From the NCBI RefSeq assembly GCF_954871325.1, contig NC_088778.1:20135120-20199119 (forward strand): a stretch of 64,000 nucleotides of DNA, given 5' to 3'. The first letter of the stretch is position 1. Every line of letters begins with the position of its first letter. Source of the DNA: Gordionus sp. m RMFG-2023. Its lineage: Eukaryota; Nematomorpha; Gordioida; Chordodea; Parachordodidae. Made by a program: the position numbers and the translations under genes. The notes beneath the pieces were generated by a model. That model was not told the origin of the DNA. It saw only the letters and a list, made by a program, of their open reading frames with translations, and ran no database searches. This document shows, one piece after another, positions 48,401-56,869 of this stretch.

Positions 48401-51400
48401 TCCCATCATGCCCATTAAGAGAAGTTTTACTAACAATTCATAGTTCTATTCGGAAAGAAATTGTTCGATTTGGATTAATATTTTTACTAAAAGAGAAATC
48501 GATTGAAGATCTCGACAACAGGAAAATTGATTAAAAAATAATAAAGAAAATGATAATATTGAATATGAATCAGAACAAGACATTGCCACGGAGAGCTAAA
48601 CATTAGTTATTGAATGATAATGAATTAAAAAAATATTATAAAATTAATATTACAGATTCATTTTATTATAATATACAAAATAAAGTTAATATTGACTTAA
48701 AAAAACATTTATTAGGATTTGACCATATTTGACTGGTCAAATATCGGTGAATTAATCGAAACATATTTGACCGGTGGAATACACAATCCTAGTAAATTGT
48801 GTTCAATTATTAAAATATAAAACGATAAAAACGTAAAATAATAACAAAATTTCAAATAATCACACTAAAAATAAATAAATTAAAGATCTTAACTATTTTA
48901 TATCTATATAATATTTAATGATTTTTATTTTATGTATCTATTATAATAATCAATATACACGGGCCGGGCCTGAAAATATTTTTAAAAAAAAATCCGGGCC
49001 CGGCCGTATATTTTAAAACCAAATATTTGAATCGCCATTATTAGCTATAAAAAATAAAAATAATATATTTTGAAAAAATCCGGGCCGAGCCGTGCAAATT
49101 GTACTTCTACAGATCTCTGATAATAATCAAAATAATTTTAATAAGCCTATAAAATACAACAATCTAAAATAAATTATTAACAGGATATTTATAGTTATGT
49201 TATATAAAATAATAATAATAACAATTCGTATCTTTTAAAATTAGAACTTGAAGATTTTGAAACTGATTATTGAGTATATAATGTTACTGTAAAGTATTTA
49301 TTATATTTGAGCCATATTATGATGATGAAATAACAACATCCATTCTTACGTTAATCTATGAATAATAATATTTAAATTAAGAAGCTCTCTATAGGACAGA
49401 AATAGTGATTGTTTAAAAAAATTCAAATATTATAAAGGAAACAACTGATTAAAAAATAATCCTTTTTTCTTAAAAAATTTGGATTAATATTAAACTTATA
49501 TTTTTTATATTCAAATGAATAAAAATAAAGATTTTATGAAATTGAACGAACGTAAAAATCGAACACGTTCATCAAAAAGAAGGAATGCGTTAATCAAAAA
49601 AATGAAAGGAACGTCGTTCATCATTTTCTTGATAAAAACTAATTGAACGCGTTTGTTTACATTGCCTAAACATAACATAAACAGCTATAATTTTTTCTAC
49701 TTAGATATAAAAAAGCTACACTCGGGAACAGGTTACCAGGTATTTCAACTTCGTCATATATGAAAACTCCCGTAGTTTTTTTTAAACGTATTAAACTAAT
49801 TTCTCTGCAATTTCAATCTATCAAATCTTCTGCATTGAGAAATCATCAAGGATTGTAGTGTTCTATATCCACTGAATTATATTCTTTCGATAATTTATTT
49901 TTTTCAAGTTAAATTGATCTAAATCAATAATAATGTGAAAATATATCTAAGAATATTTATATTTACATTATTTTAATATTCTATGTCCAATTTTTAAATA
50001 TAAAGCTTCATACTTAAACCAATCAGAATTATAAAAATCAAGTTTGCGTGATTTGTGAAATGCAATATTAAAGAAATATTGATTAATAATATTTCATTTA
50101 GTAATTCAATTTTAATATTTTATAAAAAAATAAATCAGAACTTAATTAATGCAGTTTAATCAAACAATTTTTAAATATTTTATATTCATAATTTAAAAAA
50201 ATATATTTTCCAAAAGTCAATAAAAAATTGAAAATTAACTTATTAATATTACTGTCCATTTCTCATTAAAAAACTGATCAAATTGTTGTCACCAAAAAAT
50301 GCATCAGAATAAAATTATAAAACTAATGTTTATTTATGATAAATCAACGAAAAATAATCATGTCGCGAGAGAAAAAAATGTTCTCTTAAAACTAGGAATG
50401 TACCGATATTTTTAATGGGATCGGATTTGGCTGATATTTCATCTTTTTTTAAACTATAGGCGAATGTAAAATTATCCGATCCGATAAAATGGCGTCTTTA
50501 TTTTTAAAAATTTTATTTCAAATTTCATAATATATTTGTTTATTTCTTATTATGCAAATATATTAATGTTATTAATAAATAAGTGATTTATCAATAAAAA
50601 TATTTTGTATACTTTTAGTTTCATGAATACAAACTATAACTTATGATATATTTAAATGGCTTATATTATGGTATAGTTATAGATGTTATACTATTAAAAA
50701 GTATATGAGATGAGTAGTCATTTGTAGTAATACAAAATCGCTCCATTTGAGACGATTTTTAAAAGCGCCTAACTCAATATTTTAGCCAAAAAATATTCCC
50801 TAAGACATTTCGCCAATAGTTGTCCCACCTATGAGTAAAATCTTCTGGCCTACGTAATATTTTCTGAATAAAATGGTGAGTTAGCTGTTTTTAAAAATAA
50901 ACTAAATGGAGCGATTTTGCAACACTAGATATATGTATTAAAAGTTAGAACGGTTAATGTTTTTACAGAATACAAAATCAGGTATGATATCGGAACGGTA
51001 ATCGACCTATATCAATTTAATATTGATCAAATGGTCTCTAAAAAGTGGTATTGGTACACCCCTAATTAAGACGTATTTAGGCAATCATTTTGTTCGCCAT
51101 ACTGAAATTTTTTATTATTTGAATAAAACGAGTGCAATTTTTTTTAAGTTAGCAACTGTTAAGCTAACAGGCCCGCTAGAAAATATAATATTAGATCCAT
51201 CCGCGGGCCAGCTCGGCCCATAAAGGTCTCTGATTTAGATCTCTATTTTATGTGTAAACCAACTATCACATATAGGTGTCCCAATGTACACCGAGTATGG
51301 CATGATTTGACACAAAAGTAAAATCAGATTAAATTTTCTAAAAAAGAATAGTTTTTATAAAATGTATATTTACTATTTCAAATAGCTTTTTAAAATTCAG

Positions 51401-52669
51401 TAGGTGTCTTATTTATTCAGATTAGTTTAATATTATTGAATTTATTCAAGTTTGAACGAAAAATGTCTCAACCATCAAATAGAGAACTGCAGTGGGCCCG
51501 AGCCTGAGGTCTCCAAATTTTAAGGAAATTTAGGCCAAACTCGGTCTATAAATTTAAAAACTGGCCTGGCCAGGTTCGAGCTTAAAAAAAATATAGAAAT
51601 TAAAACTACTACCTGATTTTATATATTAAAGTAATTTAAATCAATATTTTAGACATTAATTATAAAGATCATAAGAATGGAAATGACGAAGAAAGTGATC
51701 ATGATTCTTTTGTAGATGATAACACTATAGATGATGAATATGGAAATTATTCTGATCACATAAAGGCAATATTTGGATATGATAAAAAAAGGTTTATCTT
51801 GTTACAATTACTTAAATTTTGTTATAAGGGCAAGTTGATGTTAATTTTCTAATATTTATTTAAATTTAGATCTATTTTTATCATTTCTTAATTTTCTTAA
51901 ATTTTTTCTTCTCATTTTTATTATTATTTTTTTTGTCTTTTTTAAAAGAATTTCTTTATTTTCCATGTCATCTTTTATTAATTCTCCATTTTGTTCATAT
52001 TAACCATTTTTTTTCCCTTTTCACCTTTTTCTCTTTACAATTGTAGAGTTAAATTACATTTCATCGTAATAATAAGAAATTGTACACCAAAATGAAGACT
52101 GAGGACTTTAAGCATAAATAAAGTCTGAGGACTGTTGACATAAATAGAGGCTGTATAATTCATATTCTTTATTTCTTCAAAAACAAATTATATATATTTT
52201 ATTTTCTAAACACACTAAAACGCCAATATATTTTAATAATTTTATAATACATAATTTTTTTTATATATAAATAAAATATATTCTTAAAAACATTCTACAT
52301 AAAATTCAATTAACCCAAAAAAACATAAAAGTAATCAACAAAATCATATATTATTACAACATAAAGGTCAGCCCATTGTTAACAGTTTTTAATCAACTGA
52401 TATTAATACTTTTCGTCAATATTTAATCGATATTCTTAAAAAAATTAAAAACTATTACTAGATATGCAAACGAAATTGAAATTGATGATGTAAGAGAAAC
52501 TTCATTCAAAGATCAAATGAAAGAAGAAGCTAGGAGGTTTTATATTATTTTATATTTCATTTCCTATATCGATATGAATAGTACAAGAATCGGAAAATTC
52601 GAAGATTTGGAAGACATAAAATTAGAAAATGAACATATATTTAGGAAAAGAAAAAGGAAAATTATATAA
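36425..52669 (+). CDS. SPTY2D1: SPT2/SPTY2D1-like histone chaperone, 6 exons with one giant intron
   Basis: Exons: 36425-36484, 36525-36621, 36673-37008, 51653-51791, 52462-52536 and 52582-52669 (795 nt, 264 aa). All introns are GT-AG with matching phase; sizes are 40, 51, 14644, 670 and 45 bp. The N-terminus MDYLEVLAIAEKNKREN parallels MDFREILMIASKGQ of human SPTY2D1. Exon 3 has SFKYDELLKLADLNKKE, like the MNFTDLLRLAEKKQ segment. Exons 4-6 carry the SPT2 C-terminal domain: acidic DHDSFVDDNTIDDEY, SDHIKAIFGYDKKRY, then MKEEARSTRIGKFEDLED, like human EEAKSLRLGMQEDLEE, ending basic. The family binds H3-H4 and acts in transcription and rDNA chromatin. The 45-bp last intron is in frame and stop-free, yet splicing it out restores the family sequence. 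The protein is shorter than human (685 aa) and close to fungal lengths. More exons inside the large intron cannot be excluded. Confidence 0.85.
37009..38389. other. start of the giant SPT2 intron, no coding feature
   Basis: AT-rich intron DNA. A direct repeat pairs TTATATCTAAATTAATTAAA (about 37930) with TTTATATCTAAATAATAATT (about 38140). A GGTCGGGCTTGG patch near 37564 resembles hAT terminal DNA. A GT donor at 37009 opens the intron. Confidence 0.4.
38390..38515 (-). pseudogene. Helitron Rep (helicase-like) domain fragment
   Basis: Minus-strand translation gives LPSSFQGSPRNM and, in the neighbouring frame, ARRYHDAMTTILKYGKPDLF then ITFT. This is the Helitron_like_N signature (LPxSFxGSPRxMxxxYxDAMxIVxxxGKPDLFITxTCNP) just before the rolling-circle motifs. 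One frameshift separates the two pieces and the rest of Rep/helicase is absent. It sits in the giant SPT2 intron, antisense to the gene. Confidence 0.82.
38561..39885 (-). mobile_element. internally deleted hAT, TIR TAGTGTTG..., GAACG subterminal repeats
   Basis: The left end begins TAGTGCTGTAAACATTTC; the right end is the complement of TAGTGTTGCTAACGAAAACG. GAACGCGTTCACGTTC-type motifs cluster inside both ends. Flanking 8-mers TAAATAAT and AAAAATAC match only partly. Minus-strand coding: BED finger (39609 to about 39420, FDKYFTAKFYIEGTNSLLTK then CKMCTKS) and a C-terminal part (39185-38889, with IKLPQNESIKNKLIAFYKNA, as in the inner hAT at 24.2 kb). The catalytic core is missing. A half copy lies at 49.19-49.67 kb. 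Confidence 0.75.
39886..41337. other. no recognisable gene (SPT2 intron)
   Basis: AT-rich intron DNA. At 41165-41260 a segment with GGTTCGGCCCGAC and GATCCGATATTATCGATAC resembles a diverged copy of the CCGATCCGATATT terminal family. Open frames here are short and motif-free. Confidence 0.4.
41338..41990. repeat. ~280-bp tandem repeat, 2.3 copies
   Basis: Units start with GAGCTCGGCA at 41338, 41616 and 41899 (periods 278 and 283 bp). Each contains ATAATGCTTAA, AAATGTACA, AACGCCAGC or a variant, TCGGTTATCGGTCAAATCAC and ACAAAAATGAACATTTTTC. The third unit is partial. The copies are about 80-85% alike by eye, so this is an old local duplication in the SPT2 intron. Confidence 0.88.
42330..43122 (+). 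mobile_element. hAT 5' fragment with BED finger and CCGATCCGATATT-type ends
   Basis: 42330-42430 is a terminal-type segment (GGCCCGATCCGATATTTTTG ... TAATATCGGACAGCCCTA). 42600-42800 matches 7890-8110 in reverse. An ATG at 42804 opens MVSVWKYFTKDKDNFAKCVI then CGILISRGG and TTNIRKLF, a BED finger lacking its last His (ends 42938). 43030-43122 ends GATCGGCACAGCCCTA, the complement of TAGGGCTGTGCCGATC. The terminal segment at 42330-42430 points the opposite way from that expected for a left end, so the structure is rearranged or two elements abut. Confidence 0.6.
43870..44450 (-). pseudogene. hAT transposase C-terminal half (DUF4371-type) remnant
   Basis: Minus-strand frames read IPLMDIF-like and TQIREYLLNHKLLLNNFQIL (about 44290-44220), then DEIRDKIHYLYTFYLQDM, then ESTFSNLRRLKTYLQNTTSQ NRLNS (about 44000-43930). 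The last is the dimerisation block (ERxFSxLKxIKTYLRSTMSQxRLxxLAxLxI). The continuation ALINIHRELTPVNSETIN also fits. Frameshifts and stops throughout; this is the transposase remnant of the 43630-45952 element. Confidence 0.78.
45000..45293. mobile_element. Harbinger-type MITE, TIR GGCTGCATTCAAAGTG, TSD TAA
   Basis: A 294-bp foldback element starting GGCTGCATTCAAAGTGAAGA and ending in the complement of GGCTGCATTCAAAGTGGAGA. The arms continue inward through ACGGATCCGTTCCG and CAATCTCATTAAAAATGATA. It is flanked by TAA on both sides (44997-44999, 45294-45296); the 3-bp TWA duplication and GG-start fit PIF/Harbinger. A TA microsatellite lies near the right arm. It is inserted in the 43630-45952 hAT. 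Confidence 0.78.
46021..46050 (-). mobile_element. Helitron 3' terminus on the minus strand
   Basis: Read on the minus strand: hairpin ACCTGTCATTTTTGACAGGT, then TAGAAA, then CTAG ending at 46021, with T next. The hairpin loop (TCATTTTTGA) is the same as at 16524-16541, so both belong to one Helitron family. Confidence 0.6.
46060..48029. other. no recognisable gene (SPT2 intron)
   Basis: About 2 kb of AT-rich intron DNA. GGCCTGG/GGTCGGCCTGG patches near 46276 and 46717 look like decayed hAT termini. Nothing coding is seen. Confidence 0.4.
48038..48791. mobile_element. hAT-type element, TIR CAGGGTTG/TAGGATTG, TSD ATAAATTG/GTAAATTG
   Basis: A 754-bp element starting CAGGGTTGATCTGTCAAATT and ending in the complement of TAGGATTGTGTATTCCACC, flanked by ATAAATTG (48030-48037) and GTAAATTG (48792-48799). 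Subterminal TTTGACCGGT/ACTGGTCAAATAT motifs occur at the right. The left 260 bp matches 62175-62460. No transposase motif is recognised in the interior frames. Confidence 0.7.
48955..49122. mobile_element. hAT terminal fragment with GGGCCGGGCC repeats
   Basis: CGGGCCGGGCCTGAA, CCGGGCCCGGCCGTATATTT, AAATCCGGGCCGAGCCGTGC and the end ACAGATCTCTG (complement of CAGAGATCTGTAGAAGTAC) form a hAT right end with subterminal repeats. The block TATATTTTAAAACCAAATAT also occurs at about 56410, so both derive from one family. Confidence 0.6.
49190..49665 (-). mobile_element. 5' part of the GAACG-type hAT family (second copy)
   Basis: Matches 39365-39870: the BED-finger region (degraded), then AAAATTTGGATTAATATTAAA, ATTGAACGAACGT, AACACGTTCA, AAAGGAACGTCGTTCATCAT and ATTGAACGCG, ending near GTTTACATTGCCTAA. 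Confidence 0.65.
49671..50384. other. no recognisable gene (SPT2 intron)
   Basis: AT-rich DNA between two hAT remnants, with no coding or repeat signal. Confidence 0.4.
50393..51064. mobile_element. hAT-like element, TIR TAGGAATGTACCGATA, containing a MITE
   Basis: Begins TAGGAATGTACCGATATTTT and ends with the complement of TAGGGGTGTACCAATACC. Flanking CTTAAAAC (50385-50392) and ATTAAGAC (51065-51072) agree at 6 of 8 positions. ATCCGATCCGATAAAATGG inside recalls the TAGGGCTGTGCCGATC family. A 203-bp MITE (50725-50927) is nested in it. Non-coding. Confidence 0.6.
50725..50927. mobile_element. hAT MITE, diverged TAGTGTTG family (TAGTGTTGCAAAATCGCTCC)
   Basis: The 5' end TAGTAATACAAAATCGCTCC mirrors the 3' end GGAGCGATTTTGCAACACTA. 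Inner arms share TTTTTAAAAxCGxCTAACTC and ATATTTTAGCC with the 9177/18846/59378/61916 family, so the outer 40 bp differ while the inner arms are common. Flanks GTCATTTG/GATATATG match poorly. Confidence 0.72.
51130..51228. mobile_element. hAT terminal fragment (complement of CAGAGACCTTTATGGGCC)
   Basis: CAGGCCCGCTAG ... CCGCGGGCCAGCTCGGCCC followed by ATAAAGGTCTCTG at 51228 looks like a GGCC-repeat hAT right end (compare 49122 and 56275). No partner end is identified. Confidence 0.45.
51241..51652. other. end of the giant SPT2 intron
   Basis: AT-rich; GGGCCCGAGCCTGAGGTCTCC and GGCCTGGCCAGGTTCGAGC near 51490-51585 are further decayed GGCC-type hAT ends. The intron finishes with CAATATTTTAG at 51651-51652, the acceptor for exon 4. 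Confidence 0.5.
51848..52060. repeat. pyrimidine-rich block, inverted match at 58720-58990
   Basis: TTTCTTAATTTTCTTAAATT, TTTCTTCTCATTTTTATTAT and TTTCTTTATTTTCCATGTCA lie in the 670-bp intron 4 of the SPT2-like gene. The complement of the same ordered landmarks (ACATGGAAAATTAATAAATT, AAAAATGAGAAGATAAATAA) occurs at about 58852-58930. The two blocks bracket the 53273-58691 element at a distance. Low complexity makes homology less than certain. Confidence 0.45.
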
Positions 52670-53264
52670 TTAATTTTTAGAACTGTAAAATATTTTTTTC
52701 ATTTCTGAAATTTTATTAAAACAAGTTACGAAAAGTTATAAACATATGTATTCAGTTTATTAATTGGGAAATATATTTTGCTTTATATATTTAAAATGAT
52801 TTATATTGTTAATTTATTTATTCGTATATTTTAATTTTCATGATCACTTTTGAGGGTAATTCCTTATAAAATCGATAAATCTAGAATCCGGCCTTTTTAA
52901 TTTACTTGAGAACATTAGCAAACATCGACAAAATTATAGTCTCTTAAGACCAGAAGATCCCTAAAAATTTTGAAATTGACCTTTTTTAATATTAAGATAA
53001 GTTAAAAAATATTGATGCAAAAAAGTAAAAATAAAAACTGAATTTATTTCTAGCTCTACCAAGAACTTAATAAATATTGAGATTTCATTATATATTTTTT
53101 TGAAACTGAAATTTCTATGTTTTGCTATCTGATTTGTAAATTTAATTATTTATATATCTATTTTTAAAGAAAAATTAAGGACAGCCGGGGTTTTTATATA
53201 GTTATTGTGATTTTTTTAAGTTGGAAAGCATAAAATGTGAGATCTACCAGATTCAATATACTAT
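52670..53264. other. 3' flank of the SPT2-like gene
   Basis: AT-rich. An ATTAAA at about 52713, 45 bp after the stop, could serve as poly(A) signal. No other feature up to the foldback element. Confidence 0.4.
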
Positions 53265-53278
53265 ATTATTTAGGGTTC

Positions 53279-53745
53279 CACGTCTTTATAGAGAAACCAT
53301 TATAGAGAATGTATTTTATAGAGAAACAATTATAGAGAATGCATTTATAGAGAATTGTTTTATAGAGAATGTAATTTATAGAGAATGATTTTAAAGAGAA
53401 TTATTTTATAGAGAATGTCCTTTATAGAGAATGACTTCAAAGAGAATGATTTTATAGAGAATGCCGTTTATAGAGAATGGTTTTATAGAGAATGTCGATT
53501 ATAGAGAATGATTTTAAAGAGAATTATTTTATAGAGAAGGTCCTTAATAGAGAATGACTTCAAAGAGAATGCTTTTATAGAGAATGTTGTTTATAGAGAA
53601 GGATTTTAAAGAGAATTACTTTTATAGAGAATTATTTTGTAGAGAATTACATTGTAGAGAATTATTTTGTAGAGAATTACATTGTAGAGAATTATTTTGT
53701 AGAGAATTATTTTCTAGATCTTGATTTTATAGAGAAATATTATAT
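53279..53745 (+). repeat. left TIR array of the TATAGAGAAT motif
   Basis: About 30 copies of ATAGAGAAT or close variants (AAAGAGAAT, GTAGAGAAT) with spacers of 3-8 bp. Units toward the inside become ATTTTGTAGAGAATTAC repeats, showing local homogenisation. Confidence 0.9.
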
Positions 53746-53750
53746 ATGGG

Positions 53751-55636
53751 ACAACTAGAGAGTTCAAAAAATTTATGCGGGATTTGAAAAATATATCAAA
53801 ATTAACATTTTAATAATACAATTCAGTTTATTTGTTGTATTTTTTCGATGATTTTATTTGTTTCAACAATGGTTTTTTTGTAAAATCTTTTTAGTTCATA
53901 TCAAGGTTTATCTTAATTATTAACTCAGCTAAACCAACCTGAAACCATTTGTTAAATATGTATTAACCGTTATTAAAGAGAATCTAAACTTAACCAACCA
54001 TTTTTAAAATTTTTATATATTGCATTTATATGTCAGCTATCTAAATTAGCCTTTAGAAGGGTTCTTAACTTTACCCTGATGGATATATGACGGACGAGAA
54101 TCTTATTCTAATTTTAATTAAGAAAAGGTTTTAACCAGTTGTTTGGGTAAAAAATATGTCACATTCCCATTCGTTCTGCGTTTCGGAACACGTTTGGTTT
54201 CTATATAAGATATTATAGCGAATGCACTATCGCGAATGTATTATAAAAAAATCGAAAGATGGAAAATATCTCTTTTTTACATTTTCTATGCCTTCATATT
54301 TTTTTAAATGTGTATTCTTCAAGACTAAAAGAGGTTTAGAAAGATTTAAAATAAAAGTTTTAAAAGCAAGCATTGATGGATATTAAAATTAATTAAACAA
54401 GCTGAAGCGATCATTTATGACTCCCCTTTTTACAGTAGAAAGCAAGGCCCTATAAAAAATATATAAGAAAAGTAAGATATCTGTCTCATGAAGCGTTGAT
54501 AATGAAAATTATTATGTTATGCTGGAAAATAAAAATATTGCTTTAATCATAAAAAATTTTTTATTAAGAAACACCCACCCCCCCCCCCCTCCCCCCACCT
54601 CCAAACAGAAAAGTTTGAATAAATAATTAGCCCTAATGATACGAAGTTAAATATTAATGATTATTATACTTGCTTATAACCAGATCTATAGACCGACTAC
54701 CAATAATAAAAAGACGCTTAACCATTCAAACAATGTTAAACAGGACCTTTTACCACAGGAGAAGGGGTTATAACTCAAGATTGGCATTGAATTTAAAATG
54801 GGTAGTTTGTATTTGGTCCGTTGTTCTAATTTTGATGTGGTATAGGAAATGAGTGAAGTGGGGGAAGAAGGTGGTAGTATTATAATATATGATGCAAAAT
54901 CTTTTGATTATTAGGTATTTAAAATATCTTCTAAGTGTAAAAGAGTTAGTAAAATATTGTGCAATCTGCTGCAAATATCAAGCTTAGATATTTGCTAAAG
55001 AAAGACATTACAATGCGATGGAAATCAGTGTATATCATGATACAAAACTTCTTATAATCATATGATGAAATTCAAGTTTGTCTGTGAACCAACCATATTT
55101 AAACAAATTGGTATCAATAAATATAATCCCTATATGTAAATAAAAAATTTCTTATAAATATTAAAAGTCTGATCTTCGGAAAGTTTAACAAGTGCAAAAA
55201 ACCTATAAAACATTTTAAAATTTTGATTCATCTTTCTCTACACTGCTAAGGAGTTTAGGCTTGTAATAAGAAATTTCCATTTTACTAAAATCAATTTAGA
55301 GAAAAAAGTGTATTATTTTAAATTTTGTCGGTGTATAATTTTTAGGTAAGGGTTTGAACTATCATCTTGTAAATTCAGATACAATTATTTTCGGACCTTT
55401 GACGATTTTGACAGAAATGATCCAACCACCCCCTGGTCTTCCTTGTCTACCCTGTGAATATTAGACAGCTCTAGTGATCTTTTAACTAAACTTAATTTTG
55501 GTAAGGCTATAGTTTGATGGGTATTGTTTTTTTTTGTTATTATTTGCATTTAAAATCATTAATTGAGTGCGTTTTATTAAATTTAAAAATCTGATTTTGT
55601 CAGAAATGCACCTGAATAAGTGTAGAATGCCCATCC
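53751..55636. other. interior of the foldback-like element, no transposase recognised
   Basis: AT-rich; a C-run lies at about 54577-54595. At 54220-54245 ATTATAGCGAATG and CTATCGCGAATG occur, a miniature version of the array at 61.1 kb. The open frames at 54670-54974 lack any motif. Confidence 0.45.
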
Positions 55637-55974
55637 TTAATGTTGCGCAATCGGTTAATTTTAGGCAATTCCAAAACGGTTAGCCAAGTTTTTAGGTTAA
55701 AAAATCGGCTAAGCATAATTAGGCATCGCATAAAAATAGGCGAAAACTAATTATTCAAAAATTAGGCATCGGCTAAGGAGCTCGGTTAATCGCCCGTAAT
55801 ATATCTTTACATAATAAATATATTAAATAATTTTAATAAAGGCTAGGCTTAGTGATGCGTAACGCTGACGGGCGATTAGCCTAGCTTCTAGTCCCTACAT
55901 TTTGTCTAATTAGTTTTAGGCGATTTTTCGGTTAAGCCAAATTAGGTTTAGTTGATTTTTAGGCTACTAACATT
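55637..55974. mobile_element. foldback MITE-like insertion rich in GGCTAA/TTAGGC
   Basis: The left end TAATGTTGCGCAATCGG faces the right end CTACTAACATTA, complement of TAATGTTAGTAGCC. Arms contain many TTTTAGGC/GGTTAGCC/CGGCTAAG words, plus GGGCGATTAGCC opposite GGTTAATCGCCC. The TAATGTTG end is hAT-like, but no 8-bp duplication is visible. Confidence 0.55.
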
Positions 55975-56274
55975 ACTGATAAATTTCAGATTAATGTAAA
56001 TTAAAATTTCTTCAGAGGTTCAATATAAGATCTTCTGAAATTTATAGGGTAGGTATTCTATACATATTATAATGCATTTTCAGCGAAATCAAATTTAAAA
56101 TTTAATAAAACGCGCTCAATTTATGATTTTAAATAAAAAAATAAAACAAAATAAAATTATTAAATACAAAAAAATATTGGCGCAATCGTATGAAATTCCC
56201 AGGGTAGATTCTCTTCGGAATTGGTAAAATTAGATTTATTAGGGAAATTATAAAAGCGCACTATAAATCAGAGA

Positions 56275-56510
56275 CCTGGCCAGACCTTAAGCCCGGGCAG
56301 TATTTTAATTTTTTTAAATATACCCGGGCCGAGCCTAAAATTTTATTTTTTTAAATACACGGGCCGGGTCAAAAAAAGCTTTTTTTGAAAAAACTAGGGC
56401 CGGGCCATATATTTTAAAACCAAATATTTTAAATCACCATTATTATCTAGGCAAATTAAAAATATATAATATATTTTTAAAAAATCGGGGCCGGGCTAAG
56501 CAGATTAAAA
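56275..56510. mobile_element. hAT fragment with CAGAGACCTGG end and GGGCCGGGCC repeats
   Basis: Begins CAGAGACCTGGCCAGACC, then CCCGGGCCGAGCC, CACGGGCCGGGTC, TAGGGCCGGGCC, TATATTTTAAAACCAAATAT and GGGGCCGGGC. It is the same family as 48955-49122. The right end is not found, so it is a fragment inside the foldback-like element. Confidence 0.6.
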
Positions 56511-56869
56511 TAATGCACAAAGCAACTAAATATTGACAAAATTTTCTAAAACAATTGGTGTAAGGCTGGCTTTGTTGCTAATAGTTTTTTTTAATGGCTA
56601 CTCTACTAGTTAAAGCAAAGCACTAATAGAAACTGATAAAGAAGGAAACATTTTCATAATTTAAGCATTACTACTTCTAATTGTTTAGCGTATTTTAAAA
56701 AAAATAACAACAGGAAACTCAAAAATATTATCATAATTATTCATAAGCAATACAAATCAGGAACGTGAATAATTTCTTTTAAGATTATTTTTTCCCTTTT
56801 TTTATTCAAGGGTTCCGAGAATTTATATGAAGGCATATGGCTTGTTTTTTTTTGAGAAAATTTATTTCT
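56511..56869. other. no recognisable feature
   Basis: AT-rich interior of the foldback-like element, immediately preceding its right TIR array. Confidence 0.4.

Noticed and set aside
54670-54974. ORFs on both strands inside the foldback-like element
   Set aside because: About 60-68 codons each, overlapping antisense, no transposase motif.
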